DNA from: Bacteroidales bacterium
GTDB lineage: Bacteria > Bacteroidota > Bacteroidia > Bacteroidales > Azobacteroidaceae
Length of the DNA stretch: 14,186 bases
Reading direction: 5' to 3'
NCBI GenBank assembly: GCA_020860885.1
Contig: JAJBTS010000368.1
Span: forward strand, 1-14,186
The notes beneath the pieces were generated by a model that made no database searches, was not told the origin of the DNA, and was given only the letters and a program-made list of their open reading frames with translations. Positions 8,483-14,186 of this stretch are shown here, in pieces. Position 1 is the first letter of the stretch. Each line of letters starts with the position of its first letter. The position numbers and the translations under genes were made by a program.

Positions 8483-9967
8483 ATGGGAGTTGTAATCAGA
8501 CAAAGTATTAAAGGCACACTGGTCACCTATATAGGTGCAGGAATAGGCATTTTAATAAACTTTATCATTGTTCCCAAATATATTGGAGAAGAACTTTTGG
8601 GACTTACGAATATACTTCTGTCGGCAGGAGTTTTATTCGCCACCTTTTTCCAGTTAGGCACAGCTTCTTCAGCCATGCGTTTTTTTCCATACTTTAAATC
8701 TAAGGACAAGCATCACAACGGCTTTTTTTTCTATCTGATCAGCCTGGTTTCTCTTGGATTTATTCTTTTCATTCCTGTTTTCTTTGTATTAAAAGATTCC
8801 ATAACAACCTTCTTCGCAGAAGGCTCCCCTGAATTTAACCATTATCTTTTGTGGGTCATTCCCCTGACTTTTTTTCTTCTTTACTGGATTACTTTTGAAT
8901 TATATTCGAATATACTGATGCGGATCGCCATACCTAAATTTATCCGGGAAATTGTGGTGAGGATCTTACTTATTGGGGTTTACATGCTTTATGGTCTGGG
9001 TTATCTGGATTTGGATGGTTTTGTCACATGCTTTGTTTGTGTGTATGGAATAGCCATGTTGATCACTTTCATTTATATTTCACGTATTGGATCCGTATCC
9101 CTGAAACATAATCCGGATTTTATCAGCCCGTCTTTAAAAAAGGATTTTTTATCTTACACCTCCTTTATAATGTTAGGATCTATCGGAGCCTCTATGGTAA
9201 ACAGAATCGATGTTTTCATGATTGGAGCCGGCATGAACTTAGCCTGGACAGGAATATACAGTATGGCTTTTAATATGTCAAATATTATAGAGATACCCTC
9301 CCGATCCATATCAACGATTTCGGCGCCTTTAGCTGCCGATGCACTGAAAAGAGGAGATATCTCAACGGCAAGCGTTCTTTATAAAAAAGTGTCCTTACAT
9401 CAATTATTGCTGGGCAGTTCCTTATTTATCCTTATATGGATAAATATAGATAATATTTATTCCATTATTCCGAATGGAGGAACTTTCAGTTCAGGAAAGT
9501 GGGTGGTATTTTTTATCGGCGTAGCCAAACTTATAGAAATGACTATTGGTTTCGGAGGATCTCTCATCGGTTTTTCCAAATATTATAAATGGAACCTCTT
9601 TTTCACTTTGTTCCTTACGTTTATAACTATCCTGTTTAACTGGCTATTGATTCCCAGGCTGGGTATTTCGGGAGCCGCCATCGCTACTCTTTCAACTTAT
9701 ATCATTGGATTTGGAGTCCAATTATTAATCGTATATTCTAAAATCGGGTTGCACCCATACAGCATGGGGACACTTAAAATACTAGGTGTCATTGGTTTGT
9801 CTTTCATAATGGATTACATATTACCAACGCTATCCAATCCATGGATAGATGGTTTATACCGAACAATTATCATAGCACTTATTGCAGGTACATTGATTTA
9901 CGTGTTGAAAATATCGAATGAGGCTAATAATATTATCGGGTCGATATGGAAGAAATTAATTAAATAA
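8483..9967 (+). CDS. Polysaccharide flippase (Wzx/MATE-like)
   Basis: A 494-residue integral inner-membrane protein of the MOP/polysaccharide-biosynthesis superfamily, expected to flip lipid-linked oligosaccharide repeat units from the cytoplasmic to the periplasmic leaflet for O-antigen or capsule assembly. It shows about 12-14 hydrophobic segments spread over the whole length. The N-terminus fits the family (GTLVTYIGAGIGILINFIIVPKYIG), including the conserved 'xxYiG.e..G' turn after helix 1. The C-terminal half has the LGISGAAIATLSTYIIGF type motif near residues 392-409. The ATG at 8483 lies 4 bases after mutS, and the gene precedes five genes for glycan assembly, supporting the role. Which glycan it transports is not visible. 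A short T8 tract lies at 8723-8730 within the coding frame. Confidence 0.88.
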   Translation: MGVVIRQSIKGTLVTYIGAGIGILINFIIVPKYIGEELLGLTNILLSAGVLFATFFQLGTASSAMRFFPYFKSKDKHHNGFFFYLISLVSLGFILFIPVFFVLKDSITTFFAEGSPEFNHYLLWVIPLTFFLLYWITFELYSNILMRIAIPKFIREIVVRILLIGVYMLYGLGYLDLDGFVTCFVCVYGIAMLITFIYISRIGSVSLKHNPDFISPSLKKDFLSYTSFIMLGSIGASMVNRIDVFMIGAGMNLAWTGIYSMAFNMSNIIEIPSRSISTISAPLAADALKRGDISTASVLYKKVSLHQLLLGSSLFILIWINIDNIYSIIPNGGTFSSGKWVVFFIGVAKLIEMTIGFGGSLIGFSKYYKWNLFFTLFLTFITILFNWLLIPRLGISGAAIATLSTYIIGFGVQLLIVYSKIGLHPYSMGTLKILGVIGLSFIMDYILPTLSNPWIDGLYRTIIIALIAGTLIYVLKISNEANNIIGSIWKKLIK

Positions 9968-9971
9968 AGAT

Positions 9972-10121
9972 GTAAACACCTATATCTTTTAATCCCCTCA
10001 AATTATATGCATCCAAAAGTTGCTTTTTCAGAACTACGAAAAAAAGATTACTTTTGCGAATCATATGGCTGCTTTAGCCTTTAATCACGAAATAACATTT
10101 ATAAAATTAATAGAAAAATGA
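9972..10121 (+). pseudogene. Internally deleted relic of a glycosyltransferase paralogous to the next gene
   Basis: This gap contains pieces of a gene related to the glycosyltransferase at 10118. Bases 10035-10055 are identical over 21 nt to 10811-10831, and 40 of 47 bases match from 10035 to 10081. In translation YEKKITF is identical, followed by A-N-H-M-A-A-L-A...EITF against M-N-D-M-V-D-I-A...GITF. Immediately upstream in the same frame is QKLLFQ (10014-10031), identical to residues 18-23 of the intact protein (15 of 18 bases). Further upstream VNTYIF resembles VKIYTL at its start, though with an in-frame TAA at 9990-9992. The end IKLIEK-stop resembles the intact protein's KKLIKK-stop. So residues equivalent to about 24-230 and 254-301 are missing while the ends remain. 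Its TGA (10119-10121) overlaps the next ATG in an ATGA arrangement. It is best read as a decayed tandem duplicate; translation is unlikely. Confidence 0.75.
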
Positions 10122-11041
10122 CGGTCAAAATATACACCCTGCATAATCATCCTAAATTTATACGCTGGCAAAAACTCCTTTTTCAGAAGTTTGTAACTGA
10201 GGAATACGAATATTACGTAGTTAATACGGCAGATAGTGATTCTATGAAAGAGTCTATCCGGCAGGAATGTGAATCTAATGATGTATCCTGCATCGATCTG
10301 CCTTTCCTGAATAATCAGGGTACTCCTTCGGCACGCAACAGAATTCCTTTGCAATGGACCTGGGATAATCACATAGCGAAAGAAAATTCTACTTGCGTGA
10401 TCATGGATTCGGATATGTTTTTACTGAAACCTTTCAATTTCTCTGAGTATCTCGGAACCTACGACATTGCCGGAATTATTCACAAAAGGGCGCATATATG
10501 GTATCCCTGGAACGGATTGTCTATCTTTGCCGGAGAACTGCCCGAAAAAGATACGCTCAATTTCCGGGAAGGAAAAATAGAATCCGTCAGAGTAGACGTC
10601 TCCGGACACTTACACGTTTATTTACAAAAACATCCAGAGATAAAAGTTAAACCTATTTACGACGGAGGATTCATTTGCAGTAAAAATGAGAATATCCATT
10701 TGCTACCTGAAGAAATAAAAGATAAGTATGAGGATAGTTTCTTATCGCAAATTTTCGAACAGGCTTTTTTTCACCTGCGTGCAGGAAGTAATTGGAACAA
10801 CAGCGATAATTACGAAAAAAAGATTACTTTTATGAATGATATGGTCGATATAGCCTTGAGTGAGGGAATTACATTTCCTTCTCCTAACGGTTACCGGTTT
10901 ATCGATGCGGATGATATACGGGATTTGGATGCTCCTGTCCGCTGGACAGAATATACCCGGTATGTAGATGAAGAATGGACCGATGCGCAAAAGCCATCCT
11001 TTTCCATTAAATCTATATTAAAAAAACTTATAAAAAAATAA
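10118..11041 (+). CDS. Glycosyltransferase-like protein with DSD motif, family not assigned
   Basis: A 307-residue soluble protein without signal peptide. The N-terminus (VKIYTLHNHPKFI) begins like a GT-A-fold nucleotide-sugar-binding domain. The motif VIMDSDMFLLKPF (94-106) has the Asp-x-Asp (D97, D99) typical of metal and sugar-nucleotide binding, preceded by ARNRIPLQWTWDNH. YDGGFICSK (181-189) resembles the acceptor-side 'GG' loop, and FFHLRAGSNWNN (217-228) gives a late histidine that could be a metal ligand. The C-terminus is lysine-rich (ILKKLIKK). I infer that it transfers a sugar during repeat-unit assembly on the cytoplasmic membrane face; donor and acceptor are unknown. It starts at an ATGA overlap with the upstream relic and the methyltransferase begins 1 base after its stop. 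Confidence 0.7.
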   Translation: MTVKIYTLHNHPKFIRWQKLLFQKFVTEEYEYYVVNTADSDSMKESIRQECESNDVSCIDLPFLNNQGTPSARNRIPLQWTWDNHIAKENSTCVIMDSDMFLLKPFNFSEYLGTYDIAGIIHKRAHIWYPWNGLSIFAGELPEKDTLNFREGKIESVRVDVSGHLHVYLQKHPEIKVKPIYDGGFICSKNENIHLLPEEIKDKYEDSFLSQIFEQAFFHLRAGSNWNNSDNYEKKITFMNDMVDIALSEGITFPSPNGYRFIDADDIRDLDAPVRWTEYTRYVDEEWTDAQKPSFSIKSILKKLIKK

Positions 11042-11042
11042 G

Positions 11043-11786
11043 GTGGATCTCGTAAAGCAGGATTTTTGGGATAAATCGTATGTTGGGTATGATAATGGGA
11101 CACAAATTCCATCATCCCATCCTCTCATTCCCTGGATTGAACTCACCTCTTCCCTATACCAGAAAGGAACGTGTATGGAAATAGGAGCTTTTCCCGGTGG
11201 CTACTCCAACGAATTCGGTAAACGGGGCCATACCCTCAACGGTATCGACCTCACTCCGCGTATTCATGAATTAAATGAAGTATTCCACTCAAGAAAATAC
11301 AAGGTTGGGAAATTTATTCAACAAAATTTCTTCGATTACAATCCGGAGAACAAATACGACATTGTCTTCTCTGTAGGATTCATAGAACATTTCAATGATT
11401 ACCTTTCTGTTATCGGCAGGCATTGTGAGTTGGTCGATGATAAAGGAGTTCTCTTTATAGCGGTTCCTAATTTCAGAGGGAAAACACAGCAATTCCTTCA
11501 TAAATTAATGGACAGGGAAAATTTGAATATCCATAATCTGGATTCTATGGAACCCGATAAATGGGAAACTGTAATAAGGGATCATGGCTTTGAAATAATT
11601 AAAAAGGGTTACATCGGTTCCTTTGATTTCTGGACGGGCGCTACAAAAAGGAATTACTTACAGATTATTGCCCGGCGATTTATGGTACATATAATGAATC
11701 CTCTTTTGAAAAAAATATACAAGAAGCCTTCTCCTTCTTACTCACCTTACTGCGGAATTATCGCAAAAAGGCAAGTTTCACTTTAA
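11043..11786 (+). CDS. SAM-dependent class I methyltransferase
   Basis: A 247-residue cytosolic protein with a Rossmann-type methyltransferase core. Motif I is MEIGAFPGG (45-53), the acidic strand-2 end is GIDL (67-70), and the strand-4 region is YDIVFSVGFIEHF (105-117), a form common in Methyltransf_11/23-type enzymes of polysaccharide loci. The start is GTG at 11043, one base after the preceding stop; the next in-frame ATG (just before EIGAFPGG) would remove the N-terminal 43 residues, so GTG is preferred. By position it probably methylates a sugar (or a lipid-linked intermediate) of the operon's glycan, possibly as a capping or decorating step; this is inference. The GT6 gene follows 13 bases later. 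Confidence 0.8.
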   Translation: MDLVKQDFWDKSYVGYDNGTQIPSSHPLIPWIELTSSLYQKGTCMEIGAFPGGYSNEFGKRGHTLNGIDLTPRIHELNEVFHSRKYKVGKFIQQNFFDYNPENKYDIVFSVGFIEHFNDYLSVIGRHCELVDDKGVLFIAVPNFRGKTQQFLHKLMDRENLNIHNLDSMEPDKWETVIRDHGFEIIKKGYIGSFDFWTGATKRNYLQIIARRFMVHIMNPLLKKIYKKPSPSYSPYCGIIAKRQVSL

Positions 11787-11799
11787 TGAATGATAAATT

Positions 11800-12588
11800 A
11801 TGACAGTTGGATTATTATATGTAGCAACAGGTAAATACACTTTATTTTGGAAGGACTTTTATATTACTGCAAAAAAGTTCCTTTTTCCGGATGTTCCTAA
11901 AAGATTCTTTGTGTTTACTGATCTTCCCGAAGTGTATGGGGAAGATACGAATTCCGATATAACCAGAATAAACATTGAGCATCGGGAGTGGCCTTACAAT
12001 ACACTGTTGAGATTTGAAATTTTCGAACAGAACTTATCTTTATTTGAGAATTGTGATTATCTCTTATTCTACAATGCCAATACTTTTTTTGCAGATACGA
12101 TACAACCGGAAGAAATCCTGCCCACCGAGGACGAAAATTATCTGGTAGTATTATCCAACAACGATCTTTACAACATAGACAGGGATAAATATACTTACGA
12201 CAGGAATCCCCTGTCGTTGGCTTATATCCCTTACGGACAAGGGACAAGATATTACCGGGGATGTTTCAACGGAGGAAGAACTCCTGAATTTATAAAGCTG
12301 ATACAAACCTGTAAAGCGAATACGGAACAAGATCTGAAAGCAGGTATAATCGCTCTCTGGCACGACGAATCTCATCTGAATAAGTATCTCTTAAACAAAA
12401 AGATCAAAATAGTTGGAACGGAATATGGTAAACCGGAAGAGTGGAGGAAACCGAAAAAGGCAAAGGTCTATTATGTGGACAAAAAAAAGGTATTCGGCTC
12501 TGATGAACTGAAAAAGTTCAAAAATACTCCCCGGGTAAACCCTCTGATAAGATTTTCAAAAAAAATAATGAGAAAGATCATACCTTGA
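11800..12588 (+). CDS. Family GT6 glycosyltransferase (ABO/alpha-1,3-Gal(NAc) transferase-like)
   Basis: A 262-residue protein lacking the membrane anchor of mammalian GT6 enzymes, as usual for bacterial members. Family signatures in order are LLYVATGKYTLFWKDFY (5-21), FFVFTD (36-41), WPYNTLLRFEIF (64-75), YNANTFF (91-97), YYRGCFNGGRTPEF (151-164) and LWHDESHLNKYL (186-197). The Asp-x-Asp of vertebrate enzymes is replaced by Asn-Ala-Asn (92-94), as known for metal-independent bacterial GT6 enzymes such as the Bacteroides ovatus one. Glu190 in HDES corresponds to the proposed catalytic glutamate. Family members retain configuration and add alpha1,3-linked Gal or GalNAc, usually to Fuc-alpha1,2-Gal. 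The fucosyltransferase gene that would make this acceptor follows 2 bases later. Donor choice cannot be read: positions equivalent to human 266 and 268 are Arg153 and Cys155. Confidence 0.9.
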   Translation: MTVGLLYVATGKYTLFWKDFYITAKKFLFPDVPKRFFVFTDLPEVYGEDTNSDITRINIEHREWPYNTLLRFEIFEQNLSLFENCDYLLFYNANTFFADTIQPEEILPTEDENYLVVLSNNDLYNIDRDKYTYDRNPLSLAYIPYGQGTRYYRGCFNGGRTPEFIKLIQTCKANTEQDLKAGIIALWHDESHLNKYLLNKKIKIVGTEYGKPEEWRKPKKAKVYYVDKKKVFGSDELKKFKNTPRVNPLIRFSKKIMRKIIP

Positions 12589-12590
12589 AT

Positions 12591-13490
12591 ATGGCCATCA
12601 TCGTTTTATCGGGAGGTTTAGGAAACCAGATGTTTCAATATGCTTTTTTCCTGGCTAAAGAAAAAAACGGAGAAAAAATGTACCTAAACACCTATTCTCT
12701 ACAAAAAGAAGGAACTCATAACGGATATGAACTGGAAAAACTATTCCGGATAAATGCTCCTTATGCTTCTTCTTTTTCTGTAAAAATTGTCCGGAAGCTT
12801 CTTATCTTCCAGAAGAAAAAAGGATTTCACTTCTTAGCAACCTTATTACTTTCATTACTCCGGTTATCCGGCATAAATTACATCCAGGAAAAAGGATATG
12901 CTGAATTCAATAAACAGTATTTGAATCTCGGAAAGGACAACACTCTTTATTTTGGATTCTGGCAAAGTCCCAAATATTTCGAATCGATCAACGAAACGAT
13001 CAGGAATACCTTCTCTTTCAATAAACTGAACGTTTCTGAGAAGACGAATTCTCTTTTGAAAAAAATAAAAGAAACGGAAAGTATATCCATACACATCCGT
13101 CGGGGAGATTACCTGTCGGAACAAAATAAAAAGATATACAGCGGAATCTGCACCAGAGCATATTACCACAAAGCATTATCCTTTATAGAGCAAGAAGTAA
13201 AAGATCCTCTTTACATTGTTTTTTCCGACGATCCGGAATGGAGCAAACGCAACTTCCCTCTGAAGAATGTTGTGTATGCGGATTGGAATTCGGGCAAAAA
13301 TTCCTGGGAAGATATGTTCCTTATGCTTAACTGCAAACACAATATCCTGGCAAACAGCACTTTCAGCTGGTGGGGAGCCTGGTTGAACGCCCATCCGCAA
13401 AAGAAGGTTCTGGCTCCGGCGAAGTTTATGAATAACTATCCGACTCCCGATATCTATCCACCCGATTGGATTATTATTGATAGCGTATGA
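12591..13490 (+). CDS. Family GT11 alpha-1,2-fucosyltransferase
   Basis: A 299-residue cytosolic GT-B-type fucosyltransferase using GDP-fucose. Characteristic motifs are SGGLGNQMFQYAFFLA (8-23), the GDP-fucose-binding HIRRGDY (168-174), VFSDDPEW (210-217) and NSTFSWWGAWL (255-265). Length is normal for bacterial GT11. I place the start at the ATG 12591, because the family begins only a few residues before GGLGNQMFQ; an in-frame TTG at 12585 is possible but less likely. The start is 2 bases after the GT6 stop and the gene overlaps the next by ATGA, so translation is likely coupled. Expected product is Fuc-alpha1,2-Gal (H-like), the usual acceptor for GT6. Exact acceptor sugar is not provable from sequence. 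Confidence 0.93.
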   Translation: MAIIVLSGGLGNQMFQYAFFLAKEKNGEKMYLNTYSLQKEGTHNGYELEKLFRINAPYASSFSVKIVRKLLIFQKKKGFHFLATLLLSLLRLSGINYIQEKGYAEFNKQYLNLGKDNTLYFGFWQSPKYFESINETIRNTFSFNKLNVSEKTNSLLKKIKETESISIHIRRGDYLSEQNKKIYSGICTRAYYHKALSFIEQEVKDPLYIVFSDDPEWSKRNFPLKNVVYADWNSGKNSWEDMFLMLNCKHNILANSTFSWWGAWLNAHPQKKVLAPAKFMNNYPTPDIYPPDWIIIDSV

Positions 13491-14186
13491 AAGTTTCTAT
13501 TGTCATTCCCGTATATAATGTCACTGCATTTATAGAGAGAAGCCTGAATTCGGCGTTGAATCAGTCCTATCGGAATATAGAGATTATTTTGGTGGACGAT
13601 GCAAGTCCTGATTCCAGTATTGACACAGCAAAAAGATTATTAAAAGATCATCCGGGAAAAGACTTGGTTCGTTTCGTTTCTCATCCTGTTAACAAAGGTT
13701 TGGGGGCCGCCAGAAATACCGGAGTCCGGGCCTCTTCCGGAGATTATGTATTTTTCCTGGACAGCGATGATGAAATTAGTAACGATTGCATTGAGATCCT
13801 TATTAATTTCACACAAGGTTCGGATTTAGATCTCATTGCCGGAGAAATTAAAGTTATTGGAAATAAACGAAACGCTTATCCCCTTCTCTTATTAAAAGAG
13901 GGAATATATCGGGGTAATAAAAGAATCCTTGACCTTTTTCTGAGAAAGAAATGGTACGAAATGGCATGGAATAAACTAATTAAAAGAACTCTTTTTACCG
14001 AAAAACAACTTTGGTTCAACGAAAAGATCTTACATGAGGATACTTTATGGTCTTTTCAAATGTCTTTGGTTATTCAGTCGCTGGGAATAGTTCCTAAAGA
14101 AACTTATTTTTACCACATACAGGGAAATTCCATTACCCAGAAAAAATCTGCTAGAAATATAGAAAGCTTTTACTACGTTATAAAAG
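13487..14186 (+). CDS. Family GT2 glycosyltransferase (3' end outside the window)
   Basis: An open frame of 233 codons from ATG 13487 runs off the right edge. The start overlaps the GT11 stop in an ATGA (ATG 13487-13489, TGA 13488-13490). The protein has the standard GT-A family 2 layout: VSIVIPVYNV (3-12), IEIILVDDASPD (31-42; Asp37/Asp38), NKGLGAARNTG (69-79), DYVFFLDSDDE (86-96; DxD-type Asp92/Asp94) and the catalytic-base region HEDTLW (183-188). A typical length of 300-330 residues means about 70-100 are missing. It probably adds one sugar to the lipid-linked repeat unit; donor unknown. Confidence 0.92.
   Translation, partial: MKVSIVIPVYNVTAFIERSLNSALNQSYRNIEIILVDDASPDSSIDTAKRLLKDHPGKDLVRFVSHPVNKGLGAARNTGVRASSGDYVFFLDSDDEISNDCIEILINFTQGSDLDLIAGEIKVIGNKRNAYPLLLLKEGIYRGNKRILDLFLRKKWYEMAWNKLIKRTLFTEKQLWFNEKILHEDTLWSFQMSLVIQSLGIVPKETYFYHIQGNSITQKKSARNIESFYYVIK

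Noticed and set aside
8723..8730. T8 tract in the flippase, and A8 tracts at 12481-12488 and 12558-12565 in GT6, as possible phase-variation sites
   Set aside because: Runs of eight A or T are common in AT-rich coding sequence, all frames are intact, and nothing else supports slipped-strand switching. Read-level length variation would be needed to revive this.
10049..10056. TACTTTTG, a perfect TAnnTTTG promoter-like element about 60 bases before the GT at 10118
   Set aside because: It lies inside the stretch homologous to GT coding sequence (the intact copy reads TACTTTTA at the same place), so the match is probably a by-product of the relic. It could still have been recruited as a promoter; only start-site mapping would tell.
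9968..10117. Possible insertion-sequence scar or attachment site between the flippase and the GT
   Set aside because: No terminal inverted repeats, target duplication or transposase residue was seen; the content is explained by the GT relic.
12585..12590. TTG at 12585 as the start of the fucosyltransferase
   Set aside because: The ATG two codons later fits the usual GT11 N-terminus better, and TTG would add only two residues.

Overview
The window reads as a chromosomal segment of a Bacteroidota, most likely a gut or oral Bacteroidales. The support is a BspA-type LRR_5 secreted protein, a lamin-tail-domain secreted protein, an NhaD-type antiporter, Bacteroidota-style promoter elements (TAnnTTTG) and modest GC content. 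Genus cannot be fixed from the sequence alone.

Left part (1-5.7 kb) holds housekeeping and cell-surface genes. Two minus-strand genes lie at the left edge: a BspA-like LRR protein and asd (aspartate-semialdehyde dehydrogenase), each followed by a strong hairpin terminator. Divergent from asd is a secreted protein with a lamin-tail domain and a FlgD/T9SS-like C-terminal domain. It converges on nhaD, with a bidirectional terminator between the two.

Right part (5.7 kb to the end) is one rightward run of genes. It starts at a compact divergent promoter region shared with nhaD. mutS comes first, followed after only 4 nt by a polysaccharide flippase (Wzx/MATE-like). Next come a decayed glycosyltransferase remnant, an intact glycosyltransferase-like gene with a DSD motif, a SAM-dependent methyltransferase, a family GT6 glycosyltransferase, a family GT11 alpha-1,2-fucosyltransferase and a GT2 glycosyltransferase cut by the window edge. 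Gene junctions from 10118 onward range from 4-nt overlaps to 13-nt gaps, so this is a surface-polysaccharide (O-antigen or capsule) assembly operon.

The two most notable points are as follows. (1) GT6 lies next to GT11. In mammals and in characterised bacterial examples, GT11 builds Fuc-alpha1,2-Gal (H antigen) and GT6 adds alpha1,3-Gal or alpha1,3-GalNAc to it (B or A antigen). This operon therefore probably makes a histo-blood-group-like glycan. (2) The apparent intergenic gap 9968-10117 is not empty. It carries an internally deleted relic of a paralogue of the glycosyltransferase that follows it, with matching N-terminal, C-proximal and terminal pieces in one frame, ending in a TGA that overlaps the next gene's ATG.

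No stretch longer than 300 bases lacks a gene. No rRNA, tRNA, CRISPR array, insertion sequence or integrase was seen.
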